A stretch of DNA of 64,000 nt from Allolucifera butyrica (lineage in GTDB: Bacteria > Bacillota > Negativicutes > Sporomusales > UPPP01): positions 124,001 to 188,000 of the forward strand of contig NZ_UPPP01000094.1 in NCBI RefSeq assembly GCF_900476375.1, given 5' to 3'. The notes beneath the pieces were generated by a model that saw only the letters and a program-made list of their open reading frames with translations, ran no database searches and was not told where the DNA came from. The position numbers and the translations under genes were made by a program. Positions 41,613 through 49,460 of the stretch are shown here, piece by piece (position 1 is the stretch's first letter; each line of letters begins with the position of its first letter).

Positions 41613-42962
41613 TTAACGGTTGGCGGCGAAGAATTTTAAGGCTACATCAGGGAATAAAGCATAAGAAAGAATATCTTCGACCGAAGCATTGGGATATCCC
41701 TTGTCGGCCAGTTCGCGGCGAAAAGAATCCATTTGGTAAGGGATGTCGTCGGCCGGCCGGTGTTCAATAAATTCTGCATTACCGATAATAGACTGGCGGA
41801 ATCCAGGATCAATCGGGGCCGGAGTACGGCCGTATTTGCCGCGAACTAAATCTTTTACTTCGTGGGGAACCATTTTATAGCGGCCCAGCATTACATTGAA
41901 CGCGGCCATAGAGCCTACGATCTGACTGGTCGGCGTAACCAGCGGGGGATAGCCCAGTTCCGCTCTGATGCGTGGCATTTCTTCAATCAGCTCGGGGAAT
42001 TTGTCGGCCATACCCTGTTCTTTCATTTGATTAAGCAGGTTGGATAGCATACCGCCCGGTATTTGGAAAGAGAGAACTTTCGTATCAATGTCGATGTTGG
42101 TATTCAGTTTGAACGTTTCGGCAATTTCTTTTTTAACGGCACGAAAATGGTCGGCAATCGGAAAAAGACGAGTTTTGTCGATCCCCGTATCGCGTTCATG
42201 ACCTTCCAGGGTGGCAACCATGGCCTCGGTAGCCGGCTGGGAAGTTCCCAGGGCAAAAGGGGAAAGAGCACAGTCAATGATGTCTACACCGGCTTCAATG
42301 GCTTTTAAATAAGTCATTGAAGCCATGCCGCTGGTGTAATGAGTATGAAGGTTGATAGGGACCTTAATTTCCGCTTTCAATGTTTTTACAAGGTCGTAAG
42401 CTTTGTAGGGAGTCAACAAGCCGGCCATATCTTTAATGCAGATTGAATCAGTTCCCAGGGATACCAGGTCTTTAGCAACCTTTACAAACGACTCATTGCT
42501 GTGATAGGGACTGATCGTGTACACGAAAGCGCCTTGTACATGAACTCCGGCTTCTTTGGCTGCTTTCATGGCTATTTCCAGGTTGCGCACATCATTAAGA
42601 GCATCAAAAATACGGATAACCCCGACACCGTTGTCGGCGGCCCGTTTTATAAATTCGGCTACCACATCGTCGGCATAATGATTGTATCCAAGCACGTTTT
42701 GACCACGCAACAGCATTTGAATCGGCGTTTTTTTCAAGTGTTTCTTTATAACACGGAGACGCTCCCAAGGATCTTCATTCAGATAACGGAGACAGCTGTC
42801 GAAGGTTGCTCCACCCCAGGCTTCCAAGGCGAAATAACCGACATTATCCAATTGTTCAAGCATTGGCTGCATATCGGAGGTGCGCATACGGGTTGCGGCC
42901 AGCGATTGGTGACCATCCCGCAAGACAGTTTCTACAATTTTGACCGGTTTATTATTGGACAT
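41613..42962 (-). CDS. Biotin-dependent carboxyltransferase subunit (oxaloacetate decarboxylase alpha / transcarboxylase 5S-like)
   Basis: ATG 42962 is chosen because GAGGAAACTTGTC precedes it. The 449-residue TIM-barrel protein binds metal through VETVLRDGHQSLAATRMR and LHTHYTSGMASM (His-x-His), with the barrel Lys in ICIKDMAGLLTP and the following PYKAYDLV. The C-terminal PYC_OADA domain runs to the end; no biotin-carrier domain with MKM is attached, so the biotin protein must be separate. It moves carboxyl between biotin and pyruvate or oxaloacetate. A transcarboxylase 5S or pyruvate carboxylase B subunit are both possible. Confidence 0.9.
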   Translation of the reverse strand: MSNNKPVKIVETVLRDGHQSLAATRMRTSDMQPMLEQLDNVGYFALEAWGGATFDSCLRYLNEDPWERLRVIKKHLKKTPIQMLLRGQNVLGYNHYADDVVAEFIKRAADNGVGVIRIFDALNDVRNLEIAMKAAKEAGVHVQGAFVYTISPYHSNESFVKVAKDLVSLGTDSICIKDMAGLLTPYKAYDLVKTLKAEIKVPINLHTHYTSGMASMTYLKAIEAGVDIIDCALSPFALGTSQPATEAMVATLEGHERDTGIDKTRLFPIADHFRAVKKEIAETFKLNTNIDIDTKVLSFQIPGGMLSNLLNQMKEQGMADKFPELIEEMPRIRAELGYPPLVTPTSQIVGSMAAFNVMLGRYKMVPHEVKDLVRGKYGRTPAPIDPGFRQSIIGNAEFIEHRPADDIPYQMDSFRRELADKGYPNASVEDILSYALFPDVALKFFAANR

Positions 42963-43058
42963 GACAAGTTTCCTCCTCACACTATTTGGACAATAATAAT
43001 CAAACTATATAGGAAAGAATTCTGCTTGGCAATATTTTGTTTTTAAATTTCATTTTGT

Positions 43059-44447
43059 TTACGGTTGTTTTAATTTTCGTGCCAGCAGTACAGCCATCGG
43101 ACTTTCCCCGGTTAGGGCTGGTACTTCGTTGTTATGTCCGAGACGGGTTAAAATGGAGTAGACCTGGGGATTTTCCACCGGTGTATGAGCAGGAGCCAAA
43201 TCCCCATACTGATTGACATTTTGCGTACCCGCTTCCGGCGTTAGAAGACGCCCCGGTCCCCCGACGCAACCTCCTTTGCAGGCCATTCCTTCTATAAAAT
43301 TGGCCTCTAAATGACCATTCTTGATTTGATCCAGCACCTTCTGGCAGTCGGGAATTCCATCGGCTTGAATCGGCGTAAAGCTTTGGGCGCGCCGGGGAAC
43401 CAGTTTGGCAAGGGTGGTACCGACGGCGGCACTGACCCCACCGGTACGGGCATAGACCCTGCCACCCCAGGAAGCAACAGCATTTTCCGCGTCGGGTTCT
43501 TCCTCCGGCCGAACTCCAGCTGCTTCCAGGATCGCTTTCAACTCCTGAAAAGTCAGTACAAAATCAATTGCTCCCGCCAGTTCCGGCAGCAGAGCCTCGG
43601 TTTTCTTAGCTACACAGGGACCAATAAAAACGACTTTTGCCTCCGGCTCCAGGGTTTTAATCACTCTGCCGGAAGCTACCATCGGTGATACGGAAGGTGA
43701 AATATGAGATATTAGTTCGGGAAATTTATTTTCAATTAATTTGATCCACACCGGGCAACAGCAACTGGTAATCATGAAGTCGTCCGCCGTTTTAACGTGA
43801 TCATCGAATTCAAAAGCTTCTTTCATGGTGACTAGGTCTGCATACAAGGCGGTTTCCAACATATCAGTGAAGCCCAGCTTCAAGAGTGCCGAACGGAATT
43901 TACCGGCCGTTACACCGGGACCAAACTGCCCGGCGAAAGCCGGTGCGACCGAAGCGTATACAGGCTGCTCTTTTTGGCGCAGCAATTGGATTAAGGGAAC
44001 GAACTGAGATTTGTCAGCCAATGCGCCGAAGGAACATACCTGGACACAGTGCCCGTCGCCAAGACACTTGGCAGGATCAATCTTGGTCCGGCCGGACTCG
44101 TCGTGATAAATTGCGCCGGAAAGACAGGCCTTCTCGCAGGCCCGGTCTTCCGGCGGACACAAGGCGCAGGCCGAAGGGTCAATGGTGATGACGGAGCCGT
44201 CTTCCAGTCCCATCAACGCTTCTTCATCATGTTCCTGAATCACGGTATCGGAATCATGGGGGGGTAATCCCATCGCAAGCCGGATCTGATTGGCAATTTG
44301 ACGGCGCGTGGTGCGATCCTGAAATTCCTGATGGACTAAGCGGCATATTTCCTCGCGGCGTTCAAATAAATTTCCTTCCCACGCCGCTTTGGCAACCTGA
44401 TAAAGGATACGCGGCCGGATATTAAGCGATTTTTGCTGATCGGTCAT
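43059..44447 (-). CDS. [FeFe]-hydrogenase-like protein with an Asp-containing ferredoxin motif
   Basis: A 462-residue protein with a helical N-terminal region, two [4Fe-4S] ferredoxin motifs and the H-cluster fold. First ferredoxin motif: C94, C97, C104, C108. The second has C128, D131, C134, C138: the second Cys is Asp (CLGDGHC). H-cluster loops are TSCCCPVW (227-234), GPCVAKKTE (276-284) and EGMACKGGCVGG (386-397); the usual Met of the second loop is Gly and the Pro after MAC is Lys. TGGVSAAV is present. This fits the HfsB/sensory-like groups rather than a bulk hydrogen producer. No hydE/F/G or partner subunits are adjacent. Confidence 0.85.
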   Translation of the reverse strand: MTDQQKSLNIRPRILYQVAKAAWEGNLFERREEICRLVHQEFQDRTTRRQIANQIRLAMGLPPHDSDTVIQEHDEEALMGLEDGSVITIDPSACALCPPEDRACEKACLSGAIYHDESGRTKIDPAKCLGDGHCVQVCSFGALADKSQFVPLIQLLRQKEQPVYASVAPAFAGQFGPGVTAGKFRSALLKLGFTDMLETALYADLVTMKEAFEFDDHVKTADDFMITSCCCPVWIKLIENKFPELISHISPSVSPMVASGRVIKTLEPEAKVVFIGPCVAKKTEALLPELAGAIDFVLTFQELKAILEAAGVRPEEEPDAENAVASWGGRVYARTGGVSAAVGTTLAKLVPRRAQSFTPIQADGIPDCQKVLDQIKNGHLEANFIEGMACKGGCVGGPGRLLTPEAGTQNVNQYGDLAPAHTPVENPQVYSILTRLGHNNEVPALTGESPMAVLLARKLKQP

Positions 44448-44634
44448 AAGAATACCACCTTGTCAAAAATTAAATTCAATGTATGACTATATTTGCCATA
44501 TTTAGCGCTTTTCCTGTTGTAATTAGCATTTTTTATTATTCTGGCAATCGAAGCGGTTTTTATCCTGCCGTTTCGACACCATGGCGGTATGTTTTTTATT
44601 CGTCGGTGCATGCTAGAAATAAGGAGGATTTCGC

Positions 44635-44859
44635 ATGGAGATGATTTGTCCACTCTGCAACGGACTGGAACAAGTAGGCGAGATATGTCCCGGTTGTGGT
44701 CAAAAGATGACCGATGGTGGCGCATTGCGCAATTATGCCGGCCCGTATGCACCGTATACGGAGGCAGTGGAGCGGAACCGCTGTTTTTGTATTCACTTGC
44801 TTTATTGTTCTTATTGCCATTACGATAAACGAAAAGCCTGGACAATGATTGTTAAATAG
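44635..44859 (+). CDS. Small zinc-ribbon protein
   Basis: ATG 44635 follows AAGGAGGATTTC. The 74-residue product starts with MEMICPLCNG and continues EICPGCGQKM, a CxxC-x11-CxxC zinc ribbon, then has CFCIHLLYCSYCHYDKRKAW near its end, giving further Cys pairs. Tyr/Pro-rich middle part. Small Cys-rich proteins of this type occur in spore formers; function unknown. It precedes the DUF1540 gene by 72 bases. Confidence 0.7.
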   Translation: MEMICPLCNGLEQVGEICPGCGQKMTDGGALRNYAGPYAPYTEAVERNRCFCIHLLYCSYCHYDKRKAWTMIVK

Positions 44860-44931
44860 AATATTCGTGGATAAATACGGGGCAAGTAAGAGATAATTAA
44901 GGTATCAATAATAGTGGAGGTGAACCTCAGT

Positions 44932-45315
44932 ATGTCCAATCCGACAGTCAAGTGTACGGTGGATCAATGTACCCATTATATGCCGGGTGATCAATGCATG
45001 GCGGCCAAGATCGGCGTTTACAACGATGAAATTGCCGGCGAATCCACTGCCAGGTCCGATACACAATGCAAATCGTTCCACCTTAACAGCGGCATTGGCG
45101 ATATGGTGGGGGGGCTGCATAACGCCAATATTAGCGGTACCTTAAAAGCGGCTTTTATGGATGGCAAGCAAATTACACCGGCGGTGGAATGCTATGTGAA
45201 TTACTGTAAATATTGGGATCAAGGCAATTATTGCAATGCAAGGGAGATTCATATTGCCGGACCAAATGCGGCCAAAACGCCGGATACTAATTGCAATACA
45301 TTTGAAGCAGAATAA
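44932..45315 (+). CDS. Tandem DUF1540 protein
   Basis: A 127-residue protein with two DUF1540 modules. The first has VKCTVDQCTHYMPGDQCMAAKIGVY and later TQCKSFH; the second has VECYVNYCKYWDQGNYCNAREIHI and NCNTFE. Each has four conserved Cys in the order CxxxxC..C..C, likely binding a metal. The linker (GIGDMVGGLHNANISG) is glycine-rich. GGAGGTGAAC precedes the ATG. DUF1540 proteins are common in spore-forming Firmicutes; the role is unknown. A perfect terminator follows. Confidence 0.88.
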   Translation: MSNPTVKCTVDQCTHYMPGDQCMAAKIGVYNDEIAGESTARSDTQCKSFHLNSGIGDMVGGLHNANISGTLKAAFMDGKQITPAVECYVNYCKYWDQGNYCNAREIHIAGPNAAKTPDTNCNTFEAE

Positions 45316-45320
45316 AGCAG

Positions 45321-45356
45321 GCAAAGACCGGAAGCATTAGCTTCCGGTCTTTGCTG
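45321..45356 (+). terminator. Terminator of the DUF1540 gene
   Basis: GCAAAGACCGGAAG with its exact complement around a CATTAG loop. There is little T-run after it, but the stem is 14 bp and directly follows the stop. Confidence 0.75.
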
Positions 45357-45467
45357 TAACGGGGATAATCTTTCAGGAATATAATAGGTTAAAGGAATGG
45401 AACCCAAACAGAAAGGAATGCAGTAAATATTTGAGGAATAATAAGCAAAGATCTCCTTTCAGCTGGG

Positions 45468-45686
45468 TTAATGCTGATGGTGACAGCCGCAATCGCAGTG
45501 GTCAGGATGAGGGTCTTTTCTAACAGCGTCTAATTGGGCTCTGACCTGTTCTTTAATGTTGTCAATATAAATTCGCCGCAATCGTGCCTGTTCGTCTTGC
45601 TCTTCTGCCGATAACCCAGCGGTTTTCTGCTTGCGGGCCAATTCGTTAATCCGGTTTATCAGTTCAGGGGTAATTGGTGTACTCAT
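45468..45686 (-). CDS. DUF896 (YnzC-like) protein
   Basis: A 72-residue protein of the DUF896 family. INRINELARKQKTAGLSAEEQDEQARLRR-type sequence (two helices) is the family hallmark, followed by YIDNIKEQVRAQLD. The C-terminal tail has a His/Cys cluster (DPHPDHCDCGCHHQH), which could bind metal and is not typical of the shorter family members such as B. subtilis YnzC. AGGAGG lies before the ATG. Function unknown. Confidence 0.88.
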   Translation of the reverse strand: MSTPITPELINRINELARKQKTAGLSAEEQDEQARLRRIYIDNIKEQVRAQLDAVRKDPHPDHCDCGCHHQH

Positions 45687-45915
45687 AGTATCCTCCTAAG
45701 CTTCCTATATAAGAAAGACCTAAAGGGTCTTTGAAATGGAAGGAAAGTATTTTACTGTTCGATATTTAGAAGAAAAGCACATTATATTTAGAAACAGCCC
45801 GAAAAGTTATACTTTCCTATCCCATGAAAAAAATACTATCAAATTACAAGTCAATATGCAAGTACAAGAGCTGCGCGGAAAGATTGACTGACTCTAAAAG
45901 AAAGGATGAGCGGAT

Positions 45916-46824
45916 ATGCATGAACTTGTAATTATCGGCGGCGGGCCGGCAGGAATGACAGCTGCGGTTTATGCCGCCAGAAAAAAAATAGATACCTTGC
46001 TTTTAACGAAGGAATTCGGGGGTCAACCCATGTGGACCGCCGAAATTGAAAACTATATGGGATATCAATTTATTACCGGGCCGGAATTAATGGCCAAATT
46101 TGAGGAACAGGTCCGGCGCTTTTCCATAAAAATCCAATACAGTGAAGTAACCGGGTTGATGTTGAATGGGGATGGAACTTTCCGGATACTAAGTGACGAA
46201 GGCGAGTTTCAAAGCCAGACTGTAATTGTTGCCTCCGGCAAACGTCCCCGGCGTCTGGATGTGCCCGGCGAAAAAGAGTTTACCGGCCGGGGAGTCAGTT
46301 ATTGTGCAACCTGTGACGGTCCGTTATATGACGGTAAAACCGTAGCGGTTGTTGGCAGCGGGAACTCGGCTTTACAGGCGGCCGTTGAATTAAGTTCGGT
46401 AGCGCAAAAGGTATATTTAATTGTTCGCCATGAATATCACGCCGATCCGGTTGTTGTTGATAAAATCAAGCAGGCCGGCAATATTGAATCCTTATTTGGC
46501 TACACTTCCCAGGCTATTCATGGCAGCGACAGCGTTGAAAAATTTATCCTGCGGCACGAAAGCAGCCGGGAAATAAACGAATTGGCAGTGCAGGGCGTTT
46601 TTGTGGAAGTTGGACTTATACCGAATTCGGAATATGTAGCAAATTTGGTGAATTTAAATAAACATGGGGAAATTATTGCCGACTGCCGCACCAGAACGAA
46701 TGTCCCCGGTTTATTTGCTGCCGGGGATGTAACCGATGGTCCGGACAAGCAAATTGTCATTGCGGCGGGAGAGGGAGCTAAGGCCGCTTTGGTAGCGTAC
46801 GAATATTTGCTTTACAAACCGTAA
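45916..46824 (+). CDS. Thioredoxin reductase-like flavoprotein (AhpF C-terminal type)
   Basis: A 302-residue FAD-dependent disulfide reductase. FAD site: VIIGGGPAGMTAAVYAARK; redox-active cysteines C130 and C133 in YCATCDGP; nucleotide-type site VVGSGNSALQAA (146-155); FAD site II: LFAAGDVTDGPDKQIV. The HRRxxxR motif that binds the NADPH 2'-phosphate is replaced by RHEYHAD, so NADH, another donor or none is likely. No thioredoxin or peroxiredoxin is adjacent. Best called TrxB/AhpF-like. Confidence 0.9.
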   Translation: MHELVIIGGGPAGMTAAVYAARKKIDTLLLTKEFGGQPMWTAEIENYMGYQFITGPELMAKFEEQVRRFSIKIQYSEVTGLMLNGDGTFRILSDEGEFQSQTVIVASGKRPRRLDVPGEKEFTGRGVSYCATCDGPLYDGKTVAVVGSGNSALQAAVELSSVAQKVYLIVRHEYHADPVVVDKIKQAGNIESLFGYTSQAIHGSDSVEKFILRHESSREINELAVQGVFVEVGLIPNSEYVANLVNLNKHGEIIADCRTRTNVPGLFAAGDVTDGPDKQIVIAAGEGAKAALVAYEYLLYKP

Positions 46825-47002
46825 TCGGCGGAAGAAATCAGGGGAAGATGATGTATACCGGCTCTCCCCGAGAGCCGGTATGGACGTTTTAGCACCGGGC
46901 CACCCGTATATTTTGACGTTATTTCTGCTTAATCTGTGATATTATAAATGCGAGAAATTGAAAATGGGACAAGCTAATTTGATTGTTAGGGAGGAAACAG
47001 TT

Positions 47003-47782
47003 TTGACGCAGTTTGATCAGTTGCGCAGCGCCGCCGAACAGGGATTAACGGTATCCGTTTTAACCCTTATTGCCGGTCAACAGGAACAGATAGGGCAAAT
47101 GCTGCTGCTTTACCCCGACGGAAGGACAGAGGGCTGTTTGGCCGATGCAGCCCTGACGCAAACCGTATTGGAAACTTGCCGGAATACCAGTTGGAACGGT
47201 CCGGTCGTATTGGAATTTCAGGGCGGCTATCGCATTTTTTGGGACCGGCTAAAAAGTAAAATGAATGCGGTAATACTTGGCGGGGGCCACATTAGTCTGT
47301 TTCTGGCACAACTGTTGTCGATGATTGATTTCGAAATCACAGTTGTTGACGACCGGCCGGAATTTGCCAATACAGCCCGCTTTCCGATGGCCGGACAAGT
47401 GATTTGCGCTCCCTTTACATCCTCTTTTGAACAGATAAAAATTGATGAACAGACAGCTGTATTTATTGTTACCCGTGGTCATCGCTATGATTTAGAGTGC
47501 TTAAAAGCAACCATCGGTACAACCCCTTTTTACTGGGGAATGATTGGCAGCCGGCGGCGGATTCGCTCCATTCTGGATTTGCTGACAGAAGAAGGAACGG
47601 AACCGGCCTTGTTTAACCGGTTAAAAGCGCCGATCGGCCTCGATATTGGCAGTCAAACGCCGGCTGAAATCGCAGTCAGTGTCGTAGCCGAGGTATTATC
47701 GGTTCTGCGGGGCGCTTCTTGTATGCCCTTAAGCACGTTACCCGGGAAACGGGTTCAGTCTTCCGGGGAGGTGAAAGAATAA
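47003..47782 (+). CDS. XdhC-family protein with Rossmann domain
   Basis: The start is TTG 47003, with AGGGAGGAAAC just upstream; the frame opens further to 46958. The 259-residue product has a reduced CoxI-like N-terminal part (LLLYPDGRTEGCL) and the XdhC C-terminal Rossmann domain: AVILGGGHISLFLAQLL, VVDDRPEFAN, FIVTRGHRYDLECL, WGMIGSRRRI. XdhC proteins insert sulfurated molybdenum cofactor into molybdenum hydroxylases. Its stop overlaps the start of the stand-alone CoxI gene (TAATG). It begins a run of Mo-cofactor genes. Confidence 0.9.
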   Translation: MTQFDQLRSAAEQGLTVSVLTLIAGQQEQIGQMLLLYPDGRTEGCLADAALTQTVLETCRNTSWNGPVVLEFQGGYRIFWDRLKSKMNAVILGGGHISLFLAQLLSMIDFEITVVDDRPEFANTARFPMAGQVICAPFTSSFEQIKIDEQTAVFIVTRGHRYDLECLKATIGTTPFYWGMIGSRRRIRSILDLLTEEGTEPALFNRLKAPIGLDIGSQTPAEIAVSVVAEVLSVLRGASCMPLSTLPGKRVQSSGEVKE

Positions 47783-48096
47783 TGGAATCCCAACTGCTTC
47801 CTTTCCTTTGTGAAGTGCAAAAGAATGATGAAAAGGCGGCGCTGGTCAGCATAATCTCAACCCGCGGCTCGACACCGCGCAAAGCGGGCTGCCAAATGCT
47901 GGTTTATCCCGACGGCCGTATTCAGGGGACCATTGGCGGCGGCTGCGGTGAAGCGGAGGTGCGGCAGCAGGCCTTGACGGGCCTGGACACGGGCCGGTCA
48001 TTTCTGTATACAGTCCGTATGGTCAATGAGGCTGCTGCCCAGGATGGTATGGTATGCGGCGGCATTATGGAAGTTTTCATTCAGATCATCCAATAA
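47782..48096 (+). CDS. Stand-alone XdhC/CoxI N-terminal domain protein
   Basis: A 104-residue protein holding only the XdhC_CoxI domain: SIISTRGSTPRKAGCQMLV, then GRIQGTIGGGCGEAEVRQQA with the conserved Cys of GGGCGE. The other XdhC half is in the preceding gene, so the family's two domains are divided or duplicated between neighbouring genes. The ATG at 47782 overlaps the upstream stop by one base. GAGGTG lies upstream. An inverted-repeat element follows directly after the stop. Confidence 0.88.
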   Translation: MESQLLPFLCEVQKNDEKAALVSIISTRGSTPRKAGCQMLVYPDGRIQGTIGGGCGEAEVRQQALTGLDTGRSFLYTVRMVNEAAAQDGMVCGGIMEVFIQIIQ

Positions 48097-48097
48097 T

Positions 48098-48158
48098 CCC
48101 ATTTTTCGCGTCCTCTGTCATTCGGCAATAATTCTTTTGGGAGGGTGCGAAATGCGGG
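48098..48158 (+). repeat. Inverted-repeat element (61 bp relative)
   Basis: Begins CCCATTTTTCGCG and ends GGGTGCGAAATGCGGG, matching both ends of the element at 63670-63821 with a different, shorter centre. AAT stands immediately on both sides, a possible 3-bp target duplication. It lies between the CoxI-like gene and the yqeC-like gene, only about 6 bases ahead of the GGAGG ribosome-binding site. Confidence 0.7.
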
Positions 48159-48178
48159 AATGAAGGAGGTAAAAAGAC

Positions 48179-49009
48179 ATGACCGTTGCCGCTGAATCCG
48201 GACCGGAAATTCATATTCTTCATCAGGCTTTTAACATGGTTTCAAGCCGTTCCTATATGATTACCCTGATTGGCGGCGGCGGCAAGACCAGCTTAATGTA
48301 CTATCTGGCGTACGCATCCCGGGCCATGGGACGGCGTCCTGTTACCATTACGACAACTAAATTATATTATTCCGCCGCCCCGGAGCGGCCAACATACTTC
48401 GTAAAGAACCGGACAGACTGTTTTCGCGTCTTGGCAGAAACGGAGAATAAAAATACGGTCATTACGCTGGCTGGGGGATTTGATCCGCACGATTCCCGGA
48501 AGATTACCGGCATTGATCCTCGATGGATTGACACAATACTGGAGCAGTCGGAAAATCTTGTTTGTATTGTAGAAGGGGACGGGGCGGCCGGAAAGTCACT
48601 GAAAGCCCATGCTTCTTATGAACCGGTAATTCCGTCGCGGTCGGACTGGGTTATTCCGGTAATCGGTATGGATATCATCGGTAAACCGCTGAATGAACAT
48701 AATGTACATCGGGCCGAACGGTTTTCCTTTCTGACGGGTATGTCCATAGGGGATCCGGTTACGGAAAAAAGGATTGTCCGGATTCTGACTCATTCGGAAG
48801 GATATTTGCATAATTGTCCCCAAAGGGCGAAAGTAATTCCATTTCTCAATAAAGTGGAATCTCCGGAGCAAAGGGAAGCAGCGTGGCGGATCGCCGGAAA
48901 ATTTTTCGCTTCCTTTTCACTGCCGGGTATCAGGCCGGAGGGAATTCTACTGGGCAGTATCCGGAATCGGCATCTGGAATATATCGACAATTTATATCTT
49001 GAACGTTAA
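48179..49009 (+). CDS. YqeC-like selenium-dependent molybdenum hydroxylase maturation protein
   Basis: A 276-residue P-loop protein of the YqeC family, a putative selenium-dependent molybdenum cofactor biosynthesis protein. Visible: MITLIGGGGKTSLMYYLAY (P-loop-like GGGGKTS), TITTTKLYYS, GDGAAGKSLKAHASYEPVIPS and GMDIIGKPLNEHNVHR. AAGGAGGT precedes the ATG. The neighbours (two XdhC-family genes, MoeA-like, MocA-like) support a role in Mo-cofactor delivery to a hydroxylase, but no hydroxylase gene is in the window. Confidence 0.88.
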   Translation: MTVAAESGPEIHILHQAFNMVSSRSYMITLIGGGGKTSLMYYLAYASRAMGRRPVTITTTKLYYSAAPERPTYFVKNRTDCFRVLAETENKNTVITLAGGFDPHDSRKITGIDPRWIDTILEQSENLVCIVEGDGAAGKSLKAHASYEPVIPSRSDWVIPVIGMDIIGKPLNEHNVHRAERFSFLTGMSIGDPVTEKRIVRILTHSEGYLHNCPQRAKVIPFLNKVESPEQREAAWRIAGKFFASFSLPGIRPEGILLGSIRNRHLEYIDNLYLER

Positions 49010-49017
49010 CAGGGTAC

Positions 49018-49045
49018 TTGGTTTTTTCGGTGAAATGTGTATAAT
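49018..49045 (+). promoter_or_regulatory. Predicted promoter of the ACT/DUF711 pair
   Basis: TTGGTT at 49018-49023 and a perfect TATAAT at 49040-49045, 16 bases apart, 73 bases before the ATG at 49118. Confidence 0.55.
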
Positions 49046-49117
49046 AGAGTTCAATATAATAATGTCAAACTTGGTTACGCCGTTTTATGCTATTTTAAAT
49101 GATATGGAGGGTTTACG

Positions 49118-49387
49118 ATGAAAATTGTGGTAACAATTGTGGGACAAGACCGGGTAGGTATTATTGCGATGGTGAGTAACATATTGGCGAGTTATAATGT
49201 GAATATCTTGAATATTAATCAGAATATTTTGGAAGGGTTTTTTAATATGGTTATGATTGCCGATATGACCCAAGCGACAATCAGTTTGAAAGATTTGCAG
49301 CAAATACTGCGGGAAAAGGGAGAAGCCATCAGTTTGGATATTAAAGTCCAGCATGAGGGCATTTTTCAAATTATGCACCGGATTTAG
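49118..49387 (+). CDS. ACT domain protein (UPF0237 family)
   Basis: An 89-residue stand-alone ACT domain: MKIVVTIVGQDRVGIIAMVSNILASYNVNILNINQ, with the Gly after the first strand and a second half MVMIADMTQATISLKDLQQIL. Such proteins (UPF0237) sense an amino acid or similar ligand. In many Firmicutes the gene is directly before the DUF711/UPF0210 gene, as here (73 bases). GGAGG precedes the ATG. Confidence 0.9.
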   Translation: MKIVVTIVGQDRVGIIAMVSNILASYNVNILNINQNILEGFFNMVMIADMTQATISLKDLQQILREKGEAISLDIKVQHEGIFQIMHRI

Positions 49388-49460
49388 CGCCTGGGGGCAG
49401 TTTTCTCCGGAATGAATGCAGTTTTTCAGCGGTAAAATCAGAGGAAAAGAGGAGATTGGG

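Noticed and set aside
42501..43046. 181-codon plus-strand frame opposite the carboxyltransferase start
   Set aside because: Overlaps the coding region and ribosome-binding site of the carboxyltransferase; no recognisable domain.
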